Positions 12,301-21,673 of a DNA stretch of 64,000 nucleotides are shown piece after piece; position 1 is the stretch's first letter; every line of letters starts with the position of its first letter. Source of the stretch: Blepharisma japonicum (Eukaryota; Ciliophora; Heterotrichea; Heterotrichida; Blepharismidae); contig CATKHK010000015.1 of assembly GCA_949751835.1 (NCBI GenBank), positions 62,001-126,000 of the forward strand. The letters run 5' to 3'. Under the pieces are notes generated by a model. The model ran no database searches. It was not told where the DNA came from and saw only the letters and a list, made by a program, of their open reading frames with translations. The translations under genes and the position numbers were made by a program.

Positions 12301-13252
12301 CATATGAAGCTGACACAATATACCTATTATCATTTGTTATGTCCACAGAGAGGACTTCACCATTATGCCCTTCATAGATCATTTTTTTTTCAGTCTCATT
12401 AATATAGAAGACTAGTAAAGTGTTGTCATTTGAGCCGGTAACGAACCATTCGCTATCTTTTGACACAGCTATGCATGTGATTTGAACAGCGTTTCCTTCT
12501 CTTTGGCTTGCTTTGCCAGTCTCAATATTGTAAATCTGTATCAAAATGTATTCAGAGACTGCAATAATGTATTTGCTGTCATCTGTGAGCTCGAAAAAGT
12601 TGATGACTCCAAACTCTGTTAGAGACTTATATTCAGCCCTCTCCTGGACATTTCATATCCTGCATGAAGTGTCTTCTGAGACAGAGACAATATATCTGCA
12701 GTCATTAGTAAAGGCTACCTTTGTAACTGCACCTATATGTCCTGTGAACTGAAAAGCTTGGCTTTTTTCAAAAATCCACAAGTGGACTATCCCATCAGCA
12801 GTTCCAGCCGTAATAAACTCATTATTAGAAGAAATATCAATAGAATTGACCGGAGAATGCAAATCCATGCTTGAAATCACTGTTTTGTTATAGAGGCTCC
12901 AATACTTTACAGTTCCATCATAGGAGCCAGAGACAAGGTAGTTATTATCACATGTCGCTTTTAAGCAGCTGACTTCTTCATTGTGTTTATCCAAAAGGAC
13001 GTCAAGCTCAACGCCCGTTCTAGCTCCAAAGGATTTTGTGCTTCGGCGGTGCTCTGAGCCTGTTTTTTCGAGCAAGGTCTGGACTTTGTTGGCTAGGTCT
13101 ATGACTTTGATATCGCCTGATTTGGTGCCAACATAGACAAAATTATCGTTGTTTGTGATACTCTTAAAGTCAAGATCAAAAATAGTAGGATTGAGAAATT
13201 GGTTGGCGGCACTGTCAATGTCGTCTATTGTTATAGAGATCGGAGATATCAT
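9377..13252 (-). CDS. giant WD40 - ankyrin - six-TM cation channel (TRP-like) fusion
   Basis: One uninterrupted frame of 1291 codons once TGA is Trp; many WD repeats end in RI-TGA, which is the WD 'W'. Residues about 25-700 hold some 15-16 WD40 repeats, enough for two beta-propellers. Residues about 715-780 contain ankyrin-like helices (SLLHYYCYFDLVEHVV, FGRSPLFYAMSRKS). Residues about 940-1165 carry six hydrophobic segments with a pore-helix-like stretch (WKASFELDMGGFANDG) before the last one, ending NLLISILGKSFDDFQ, which resembles the S6 end of TRP/ion-transport proteins. The C-terminus is coiled coil. Inference: a cation channel gated or scaffolded through its cytosolic propellers. ATG at 13250-13252, TAG at 9377-9379. 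Ion selectivity cannot be read from the sequence. Confidence 0.85.
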
Positions 13253-13541
13253 AAGATAACAATGAATTATAAGAAAAGGACAGATTTATTAAAAACGTTA
13301 CATATGGAAGAGTTAATAAGAAAAGAAATTACAAACTACTTTTGATATTTATGGGCAATTTATTATGGATGCTTTGTATATAGGTTCCATGTTTAGTGTA
13401 AAAGAATTAAAATTTTCTTTAATTCAAAATATAATAAAGGATGGAAGATAACTGATATTTTATTAATAATTTAATATACAGATTTACAATAGATAGCCCA
13501 TATAAGTAGGCCTTAGAAATGGATAAAAATGTATATTTACA
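13253..13541. other. intergenic spacer
   Basis: 289 bp of AT-rich DNA between two minus-strand genes. It must contain the promoter of the WD40-channel gene. No repeat or ORF of note. Confidence 0.4.
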
Positions 13542-15068
13542 TTAATCTTCGCTTAAATTTCGATTTAATTCCATTTCGTAAAGCTTGATCAAATGCTTAT
13601 ACTTGCTGATGCAGTTTTTCATTTTTGAAGCTTTGGACTTATGCTTTATTTTATAGTTTAAATGTTCTTCCCTGAGCTCATCTATGATCTTTTTATAGTT
13701 TTTTTTCTCATCGTCTTTTCCTCCTTGCAAAGAAATCAAGTCTTTCATGCTTTCTACTTCATTTTTGTACCAATCCAAAATGAAGTCGCAGAGTAATACA
13801 ACCCCTTTGAAGCATTTTTCAACACCCATTGAATACTCAGGCAAAAACTCAAAAATCCCCGTTATCAGGCTTCTGATTTGCCTTGAATATATCATTAAAA
13901 TTTGATTGCAGTACTCTTTAACCCCAGTCAATTTTTCGTTTGCAAAATTTAGCTGTTCATCTAATGTAACATCCAGGTTTTTCAAGGTTGTTCTTCCTGA
14001 GCTTTTTAAGTTCAAAATTTTCTGTATTAAAGTTTCTTTGCTTGATTGAGGGTCAATCTCTGGAAGAGGAGATCGAAATGGTTTGGATTTTGACGCAGAA
14101 GCTTGTGTTAATTTCATAAAAGATGGGGTATGAGGCCTTCGAGATCTCTTTCTCGGAGAGATACTTAAGCTTTCCATAAGTGGCATAGAGTTTTCTTCGA
14201 TTTTTTCGAGGTTTTTTACTTCATTTGTATATTGAATTCTGCATAAAATACTGTCAGAGTCTCTTATTCATACTGTTTTGTTGCCAATTTTCATACAAAA
14301 ATTAAGCCACTCTGGTTTTTTTGGCAATAAGCTACCTTCTTGAATTTCTGTTGATTTAGTTGGGCCGAATGACGAATCCAGGTCTGTACATTTAGGATTT
14401 ATCAATGCACTTGAATAGACTTTAAGTATTACTGCTAGCTCTGACTGGTTTTCCACTGCATTTCCATCAAGGCACCATTCACAGATGCTGCCTGTATGCC
14501 TTCCTATAACCTCTGCATTGCATTTAGCACATTTTTCAAGCTTATCTTCAACTTCAATTGTTTTGGGAATATAATTTTTCCCAGGCTCTTTTGCCATCAT
14601 TTTTCACCCAGGAGAAACTGACCTTCCTCTTTTCTTCAAATTTTCGCTCCCAAATTCTTGAGAATTTTTTATATTCTCGCTCGGTTTTTCATTTTGTTCA
14701 GGCTGAAAAATGTAATCTAAAATTTCAAGCAAAGTGATCACGAGATCTCTTTTATTTGAAATATCATAATTTGTGTCAAGGAGAGGAATTAACGAAGTTA
14801 AATGCTTAAGAGAGTTCAGAAATTTTTCATGCTGCTGCTTTGAGTTTTCGAGGAGGCTAAGGTCTTCTTGTTTGTCGATTAGGCTGCTGACTTGCTTTAG
14901 CCGGTTTTTGTACTCAAATAGCTTGTTTCTTGAAGAAGGGAAAGGAGAGATTTTGCCTTTGAGACGGGAAGAGTCTAGTATATCGGATGGGACTCTGATC
15001 CTCTTCGGTTGGTTAGGAGATTCTTCTCGACGAAATTTTAGGTGATAAATGCTATGAGAAATCTCCAT
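13542..15068 (-). CDS. zinc-finger and coiled-coil hypothetical protein
   Basis: 508 residues from one frame, with TGA codons at 14604-14606 and 14268-14270 read as Trp. The N-terminal 150 residues are basic and helical. Around residues 170-200 is a four-cysteine zinc-binding knuckle (CAKCNAEVIGRHTGSICEWC; CxxC...CxxC). A Ser/Pro/Arg-rich segment follows (LSISPRKRSRRPHTPSF) and then a coiled-coil-rich C-terminal half ending in NLSED. The pattern fits a cytoskeletal or centrosomal scaffold or a nuclear protein, but no family is recognised. ATG at 15066-15068; TAA at 13542-13544. Confidence 0.75.
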
Positions 15069-15562
15069 GAATTTAAATAAGGAATATCAAAATATTTAAT
15101 TTTCTACTGGTATTTTATTATAAATGGAGCCTATACAAGTATTTATCATATATAGATTGCACTATTTAAAGAAAGATATATTTTTGTAATTAGAACGCAG
15201 GATAGGAACTGTTTGAGTTTCCTAATTATGATATATTTCTGTCCAATGCCCAAATAATAATTTTAACATTTACAATTTGAATTTTAACTAAATTAAGATT
15301 TGTTTATTAATTTATGCAAAGTCGCGAAATCACTTTATTTCTCTAATTTTAATATATTTCGATTACTTCAAGCCTATTCACCAATTGAATTATAATATAG
15401 CATTAATTTTCAAATATTTAGAACCCAATTTATTTATGCTCATTTAAGGTACCTTTTACCACATTTTCAACTAATTAATACTTTTAGCTAAGAATAGAGT
15501 CTTATAGTTTAGCAAAATAATTTAATTCTTAGTTTGACATTATAACTTAATAATTTATAAAA

Positions 15563-15653
15563 GATATATTTTAATAAAAAACAAATTTCTAGAAGGACAA
15601 TAAAAAATTGGATATAGGCAATTTTATTTCTTCTAGAAGATTATAGTTTGGAT
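15563..15653 (+). repeat. dispersed ~90-bp repeat, copy A
   Basis: Clearly related to 18171-18262. Shared blocks include AAAAAACAAA, TTTGAAAATTTTGGATAT-like sequence, TTGGATATAGGCAATT and ATCTTCTAGAA-like arms. Copy A has a 9-bp perfect stem: TTCTAGAAG (15587-15595) pairs with CTTCTAGAA (15630-15638) around a 34-nt loop holding GGATATAGGCAAT. It may be a small structured RNA or a decayed MITE-like element. Confidence 0.6.
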
Positions 15654-16613
15654 TTTTAAAAAGAAGTTTGTTCTAAATAAGAACAATTAATGCTGTGCTA
15701 ACTCCCATATTTTATTGCTAACATCACATGTAAATGGTGGGAGTCTTAAACCTCAACCTATGAAGTTATAAATAGAAATATTGAGAACTAATTAGCAATG
15801 GATTAATTAAATTTCAAACTCAATGCCAATGCTTCATATAAAACAAAAATAGGTGATCAATTGTAAATTTTATATAATTTCTTGTTATATAAACTACATT
15901 AGCAATATCATTCACCTGTGATCTTCCCTACTAGCTGAATTTTCTAAGATAGTTGATATATAATTTTGTAATTATACAAATAGATCCAATTTAAGAAATA
16001 TAAAGGCTTATCAGCTTATATTTCAACCATATATCAAAGAATTTTTATCCAAAATTTCAATCTTTACCATTATTTTTCTTTTTAAGTATCGATTCAAATA
16101 GATTGAGTTTCAGTAATTGCCATATCATGAAGTCTTATCTTTTCTTGTTTTAATTATTATTTAATTATCTATTAATCTTATTTAGCTATTTTCGAGATGC
16201 TTTAAAAAGCATTTAATTATCAAAATTTATATTTGCTCTTTTGGCTAAAAATATTCATGGATTCATGACATTTGAAGCCTTGAGAAGCATAATTAACATA
16301 TCTTTTAATATTATTTAGTAGTTCTTTTAATTAAATGATTTCATGCAGATTTAAATATTTTAAGCAGCTAAAATTATTTGAGTGTAATGAAATAATTAAA
16401 ATAGCAATGTTCAAAATTTTGGAAATTAAACTCTTTGAAGATAATTATTTTTAAGCATTTTATCATTTATTATTTTACTGCCTCTCAAAGTTCTTTCACT
16501 GACCCAAAAATTTACATTTTCTTAGTCGTAAAATGGCTTATAATTATAATGGATGTATAACCAAAAATCATATATTACCCTTCTTGAGCTTTTATCCAAT
16601 TTTTAACACTTGC

Positions 16614-16657
16614 ATAATCAAAGGATGCCCAAAAGTAAAGAATTAACCTTTGATTAT
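16614..16657. repeat. perfect 11-bp inverted repeat upstream of the SLC37-like gene
   Basis: ATAATCAAAGG (16614-16624) and CCTTTGATTAT (16647-16657), with a 22-nt loop. It lies 64 bp upstream of the transporter ATG, inside what must be its promoter or 5' UTR, so a regulatory role is possible. Confidence 0.65.
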
Positions 16658-16721
16658 TGACTGCCCATAAAATAAAACACTGAAGTTTTTATATCTCCCA
16701 CAATGTGTTGAATAATTTATA

Positions 16722-18048
16722 ATGGGTGTCCTCGTGAAGTACCATTCCGTTATATTTTTGCTATGCTTTATATGCACCGTGTCAAGACATGCCTTACTGG
16801 AAGGCTGGGCCATGGCTTTGCCTCATGTCCACTCAGATTTGCACTTTTCGACAACATGAATCGGTGCAATCGATATGCTGTTTTTATTCATGTATGCCCT
16901 TGGGAATATGATTGCTGGGGCAATCGGGGATTCTTATAGTAGGGTTCTTGTGGTCTCGCTTGGCTTGATTGTGTCTTCAGGCTTTTGGGGAATTGTAATC
17001 ATCCAATTAGGTATGGGTCTTAATCATGTCAAGTATAGATCAGCCTCCGATTTATTTGATACTTTTCGGGATTATGGGGTGCTTGCAAGGTGGAATATAT
17101 CCTGGAACCGTCGTAATTATGGGAAACTGGTTCCCTAAAGAATCAAGAGGGAAAGTCCTTGGTATATGGTCTTCCTGCGCAGCAGTTGGAAATATCTTAG
17201 GATCTCAATTTTCAGCCGGAGCAATGAGCTTAGGCTTTTCGTGAAAAGAGTACCTCATTGTACTAATCGCCAACTTATGCTTAGTAGGTTGTATTTTTTG
17301 GGTTTTTGCGAAGGATTCAGCGATAATTGACCCAAATATACCCAAAAAGAAGCGCATTTCAGCAATTCAAGCTTTGAAAATTCCAAAAGTCATACCTTAT
17401 GCTTTAACATTTAGCTGCTTAAAAATGCTTAATTATGGCCTTCTTATGTGGCTTCCGTATTTTTTAAAGACCGATCAAGACCTCCGTGAAGAAATTGTCG
17501 CAGCATTAACAGGACTTTTTGACATTGGAGGGGTTATTGGCTCTGTTACTTTAGGATGGATAAGTGATAAATATCTGGATAGAATTATCACGGCTATGAT
17601 TGCTTGTCTAATTCCTATTCCAGGCTTAGGAATCTTTAGAAGCATAACACCGGACGTGTATTGGATGTTTTTCATAGTTATTCCGATATTAGGATTTGCA
17701 TTAGGAGGAGGGACTGCATTTATCTCTGCAGTTGTTGCTGCAGATTTAGGACAAGATCAAGCAGACCAGCCTGAAGAGTCCAAATCTACAATTGCAGGAA
17801 TTATGGATGGGGCTGGAGGATTTGGTGCAGGATTGGGACAAATCATTGTAAGAAATAATTAGATTGGAGGACTTCAAAATATTAGTTGAAGTGCAGTATT
17901 TATTTATATGATGTTAGTAGGATGCCTTGCATTGGTTTCCATTTCACCCTTGGTTATTAAGTACATTAAGCAAAGAAAAAGAGAAAAACTAGTGGAATTA
18001 GAAGATAAACAAGAAAATTCTATGCAGATTTCATTGAGCGTAGACTAA
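16722..18048 (+). CDS. SLC37-like major facilitator transporter, two introns
   Basis: 431-residue MFS transporter resembling the SLC37 (sugar-phosphate/phosphate antiporter) group. Three exons: 16722-17027, 17044-17847 and 17863-18048. The first intron is 16 nt and corrects a frame change; the second is 15 nt and removes a TAG. Key segments: GNMIAGAIGDSYSRVL (loop 2-3), GIMGCLQGGIYPGTVVIMGN followed by WFPKESRGKVLGIW, which matches the SLC37 pattern of GxxQ...P...GNWF..rGkimGiW, and LGWISDKYLDR in the second half. TGA codons encode Trp (STT-W-IGAID, GFS-W-KEY, NIS-W-SAVF). About twelve hydrophobic segments are present. The substrate is not provable from sequence alone. Confidence 0.88.
17028..17043 (+). 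other. 16-nt intron in the SLC37-like gene
   Basis: GTCAAGTATAGATCAG. Removing exactly 16 nt joins two different frames and gives GMGLNH-PPIYLILFG, a smooth transmembrane reading. A 28-nt (17013-17040) or 22-nt (17019-17040) choice would also restore frame but would be far outside the size of all other introns here. Confidence 0.75.
17848..17862 (+). other. 15-nt intron in the SLC37-like gene
   Basis: GTAAGAAATAATTAG, with A at position 10. Removal joins GQII to GGLQNISW in frame and eliminates a TAG. Confidence 0.9.
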
Positions 18049-18933
18049 AGATATACCGTTAATTAAGAGTTAAAATATATTTACCTACAATTTGTTTTCT
18101 CTTCTACTGGATAAGTATTATCCAGCAAGCTGATAAACTGGCAGCTTTTTCTTAAGGAATTTTATGCAAAGATATTTTCTTTAAAAAACAAAACTTCTGG
18201 AAAGATTTGAAAATTTTGGATATTGGCAATTAACATCTTCTAGAACTTATATAAATTTGGATCGTGGGTTCAGATATTTTAAATAAAATATAATTAATTG
18301 ATAAATATTATTATGACAGATTTTAATTTGGCTCATCTAATTAATAATAAAAGTGAAGAGAGTTAAAGATTATCTTAGACTGTTGCCAAGCTTATAAGCT
18401 ATAATGAATTAAAATAGAAATGGTGTCAATTTTTCAGCTATAAATTTGCTCCATTTTTAATACTCATAAAAAAGAGTTTATAAAGGGAGTTAAAAGAGGA
18501 TTTCTTTCGATTAAATAGAAATTTCAATATCTGCTTCTTTATTTTGCTTTCATCCTCACTACACTAAAAATCTTTTTTCACAAGGCAACATTGCAAAAAT
18601 AAATTGCAATTAAAAAATATCGCATGTAGCCATGGATTGAAAATTTTCTTATTCGAAATCTCATTTTCAAAATTGTCATCGCTAATAAGAACATTATCGT
18701 TTTAATTATATATCATACTAATAGGAAAGGGCATATTGATTGAATTATTCATATATTAAGATTAGGTAAATGATGCAAACACATAAAATTGCCATATGCT
18801 GAACTTGGGGGGCTTTTTAAATCACATTCAAACTAAACTGTCAGATATATATTTACTGATGAAGGATATGATTAAATTTTTACATTAATATGTAATTTTA
18901 TCTTAAGATTTATACTTAAATACATCTCAAGTG
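18049..18933. other. non-coding spacer with dispersed repeat copy B
   Basis: AT-rich DNA after the transporter. It contains repeat copy B at 18171-18262; the remainder holds no recognisable gene. Confidence 0.45.
18171..18262 (+). repeat. dispersed ~90-bp repeat, copy B
   Basis: Second copy of the element at 15563-15653, same orientation. The stem arms TTCTGGAAAGAT (18195-18206) and ATCTTCTAGAA (18235-18245) still pair; an A-to-G change in the 5' arm gives a G-U pair, and one A bulges. The loop keeps GGATATTGGCAAT. The two copies flank the SLC37-like gene. Confidence 0.6.
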
Positions 18934-19888
18934 GTCAGTGATTACAAATTTGCTAAATTAGCATCTTTGCTATTAAATGAAATCACTTATAAGGACTTTA
19001 GTTCTATACTTTTATATCAGGGTAAAAAGAAAGAGCATGGAGGTCGATCTATTCATGCTAGCGCAAGAGATTAAAATGTACGAATATATAAATTACTGAT
19101 CAAAATCCTAAATTTGAAAGATTTCTGAAGGACCTTTCAAAAATCAGTATTTGTAAGGAAGTTTTTCAGGGCCTTGTGCCTACTGAAGAAAATAATAATG
19201 AAGAGCTACTAGAATATCTATTTATTTGATCAATAGAAAATTGTTATTATTATAATCTTCATAGTCAATTGCATGGTCTCACTGCTATTGAACTCAACAT
19301 ATTTGTATCATCCAGATTCACTGGCAAAAATCCACTTAATATTGGCACAAGTTTTGTGATTCTCCTGTATGAAATTGCCCATCTTACATCAAGATTCTAA
19401 GATTATGAAAGTGCTTATTTCCAGATTACACTTCGAAAATTTGATTCCTAGAAATCAGTTGGAGAGAAGGGAAATTACCTGATATCGTTACTCTTTGGAG
19501 ATAGATTAGCATCTCTTTATCTCAGTGCGGCTAAATATATTATAGATATTTGAAATTGGGATAAGCCTCTCCAAAAATTCAAAACGAATTTAAAGTACTT
19601 CAAGATGTGGGTGAAAAAGCAAAAGAACTAGTGATGAAATCAATTGTAGAGATACTATTATTGCTCTTTGGAGATAGGCTTGCATCTCTTTATTTCAGCG
19701 AGGCCAGATATATTCTAAATATTGAAAACTGAAACCAGCCTATCCAACAATTTCAAAATGAGTTTAAATTAATCCAAGAATGAGGCGAAAGTAAAAAAGA
19801 AGACGTGCATTGGTTTACGAAAGGTAGATTAAATTGCATAAGGTTTGGGAGATTGGAATGGCTTAAAGACTTTCTTGACCTTAAATAA
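18934..19888 (+). pseudogene. decayed gene with a degenerate HExxH-like motif and an internal tandem duplication
   Basis: Clearly coding-like peptide is spread over several frames and broken by TAA and TAG (for example 19398-19400 and 19449-19451), which remain stops in this code. Successive pieces read SDYKFAKLASLLLNEITYKD, then KNPLNIGTSFVILLYEIAHL, then LLFGDRLASLYLSAAKYIID. YEIAH (19368-19382) resembles a metallopeptidase HExxH with the first His changed to Tyr. The LLFGDRLASLY segment recurs 173 bp downstream in another frame (19491 and 19664), a tandem partial duplication. The last part (to TAA 19886-19888) is open and reads FTKGRLNCIRFGRLEWLKDF. Parent family unknown. Confidence 0.7.
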
Positions 19889-19960
19889 TAGTTAAAGCTG
19901 TATCTTAATGCTTGTCTATTCATATCTATTTCCCATCTTTTTCATTATTACGAATGTAAA

Positions 19961-20503
19961 ATGAGCTGCTCAATCTGCATCAGTTCTTTTTCCCCACCAA
20001 TTTGCACTCTCTTTTGTTCTCACGCCTACTGCTTTTCCTGCATCCAAGAATGGTGCAAAGGCCACGATTTCTGCCCACTCTGCAGTCAGCCAATATCAAC
20101 AGCCAGTCTTTCAGAAGTTGATGGCTCTACACAAGAAATTCACCTTGAATGCAAAAAGGCAGAAGCTGAGCGTTCACTTATATGCCTTGATCATGACTAT
20201 TTCAAAAAAGAAATCGCCAAACTGGTCAGGCTTGCATATAATGTTGAAGTCGAAAGATTTAAACAGCGAAATAGCCAAGGAACGCCAGGCGAGTGGAAAC
20301 TTTTACAGAATATCAAAAACAGACTAGAAGTCTTGGATTACGAAAACAAAGAGCTCATCCAGTTTGACCCAGAAACATTACTGGATGAAGTTTATACACT
20401 TGACTCACAATTAAAGATGGTAAAACGCGGCGACGTCCCAGAAGACTTAATTCCTAGAGAAAAATCAATATCAAGTGATGAGGAAGATTACTATGACGAC
20501 TAA
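19961..20503 (+). CDS. RING-finger protein (C3HC4)
   Basis: 180 residues with a RING at the extreme N-terminus: Cys3, Cys6, Cys19, His21, Cys24, Cys27, Cys38 and Cys41, a canonical C3HC4 cross-brace. The rest is helical and acidic, ending SSDEEDYYDD. RING proteins usually act as ubiquitin E3 ligases. It is followed after only 17 bp by the SMP-30-like gene, so its 3' UTR and polyadenylation signal must be minimal. No in-frame TGA is needed. The substrate is unknown. Confidence 0.85.
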   Translation: MSCSICISSFSPPICTLFCSHAYCFSCIQEWCKGHDFCPLCSQPISTASLSEVDGSTQEIHLECKKAEAERSLICLDHDYFKKEIAKLVRLAYNVEVERFKQRNSQGTPGEWKLLQNIKNRLEVLDYENKELIQFDPETLLDEVYTLDSQLKMVKRGDVPEDLIPREKSISSDEEDYYDD

Positions 20504-20520
20504 TAGTTAAGTAATAAAAA

Positions 20521-21384
20521 ATGGAAGACTTGCAAATAGGGCCTTTTGAGCCTATGATTGAAGGGATTCTGGATGGAATATGGAGCGTCACAGAAGATGT
20601 TGAAGGAAATGTGTATGCTGTTTGCCAGACTGGCTATGTGTATTCAATTGTGGACAGACAATGCCAAGAACTTTACTATACAGGAGGACAGCCAAATTCT
20701 TTATGCTTTGACAGCAATAATACAGCTTATATTGCAGATATGGCCCATCAAAGAGTTTTGTGTCACACTGATAATGAAGGGAAGCAAGAAGTAACTGAAA
20801 TTGTGAAGGATTATGAAGGAAAACCATTATTGGGGCCAAATAGCTTAGCATTGAATGAACAAAGCAATTATTTGTATTTCACTGATAGTGGGCCATTAGG
20901 GGAAAGCACAATTGCATCTCCAACTGGGAGTATCTTTGCGGCTGATTTAGAACTTTTGGTGCTGAAACCGTTAGCCTTGAACTGCTTGGCACATCCTACA
21001 GGAATTGCGGTATCTGCAGACGGGAAAACGATTTTTGTAGCTGAATTGTATAGAAATAGGATATTGAGGCTTAGCCAAAACCCAAGCGGAGTGCACCATA
21101 TGAGCGTATTTCACCAGTTTTCAGGGAGATTAGGACCTTCTGCAATTGCAATTAGTGAAAATGGGCTTCTTTATGTAGCGAATTATGATTTCGCAGACTA
21201 TGCAAGAAATGGGCTGATTTCAATCCTCAATATGGACGGGCTGCTTCTTAATACAGTAACTGTTCCAAATGCTCCAGAAATTACAGGACTCTATTTTTCT
21301 AAAACAAAGCCTGGGATACTTTACATAACAGAGTCAACAACAGCAACTGCATATAGAGTCTCAGTCCCCAGTGATCATGCTTAA
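20521..21384 (+). CDS. SMP-30/gluconolactonase-like beta-propeller protein
   Basis: 287-residue protein built from propeller blades. Visible signature segments are DGIWSVTEDVEGNVYAV, QPNSLCFDSNNTAYIADM, GPNSLALNEQSNYLYFTDSG, HPTGIAVSADGKTIFVAE and GPSAIAISENGLLYVANYD. The PNSLxL...LYFTDS and PTGIAVSADGKT pattern is typical of SMP-30/gluconolactonase and strictosidine-synthase-like six-bladed propellers, which bind a divalent metal and hydrolyse lactones or esters. Catalytic specificity cannot be deduced. There is no signal peptide, so it is probably cytosolic. Confidence 0.8.
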   Translation: MEDLQIGPFEPMIEGILDGIWSVTEDVEGNVYAVCQTGYVYSIVDRQCQELYYTGGQPNSLCFDSNNTAYIADMAHQRVLCHTDNEGKQEVTEIVKDYEGKPLLGPNSLALNEQSNYLYFTDSGPLGESTIASPTGSIFAADLELLVLKPLALNCLAHPTGIAVSADGKTIFVAELYRNRILRLSQNPSGVHHMSVFHQFSGRLGPSAIAISENGLLYVANYDFADYARNGLISILNMDGLLLNTVTVPNAPEITGLYFSKTKPGILYITESTTATAYRVSVPSDHA

Positions 21385-21446
21385 AATTTAAGAAAAAAAT
21401 ATTTAAATTATATAAGAAGCTTTTATATTATAATATTTAATAAAAA

Positions 21447-21517
21447 TGCACCATCCGGGACTCGAACCCGAGCCGGTAACTTGGGAGGCTACCATCATAC
21501 CCCTAGACTAATAGTGC
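21447..21517 (-). tRNA. tRNA-Gly (anticodon CCC)
   Basis: 71-nt cloverleaf on the minus strand. The 7-bp acceptor stem pairs GCACTAT with ATGGTGC; the discriminator base is A. Anticodon stem GTAGC/GTTAC encloses loop CTCCCAA, giving anticodon CCC (reads GGG). T-arm TCGGG-TTCGAGT-CCCGG contains the B box GGTTCGAGTCC. No intron; CCA is not encoded. The A-box-like region TTAGTCTAGGGGTA fits an internal Pol III promoter. Confidence 0.93.
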
Positions 21518-21673
21518 AGTCATCTCGTATCGATGCCCTTGAGTTATATACTTCGTTTTTGTTTAAATTTAAAGATTTATTATTAGATATCTCATTAAAA
21601 CTATAAAGAAATATAATAAAATCTCAAAATCTTTTGGTATTTAAATTGTATAATTTACTGAAAAAAATTCAGA

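Larger units (their letters stand above)
15069..16721. other. 1.65-kb non-coding region with dispersed repeat
   Basis: Stop-rich, AT-rich DNA between the divergent zinc-finger and SLC37-like genes, and the longest gene-free stretch in the window. It contains copy A of a dispersed repeat (15563-15653) and an 11-bp inverted repeat close to the transporter start (16614-16657). No ORF of coding character was seen on either strand. Confidence 0.5.

Noticed and set aside
17013-17040. Alternative 28-nt intron (or 22-nt, 17019-17040) in the SLC37-like gene
   Set aside because: Both restore frame, but all other introns in the window are 15 nt; the 16-nt choice (17028-17043) gives a smooth transmembrane segment.
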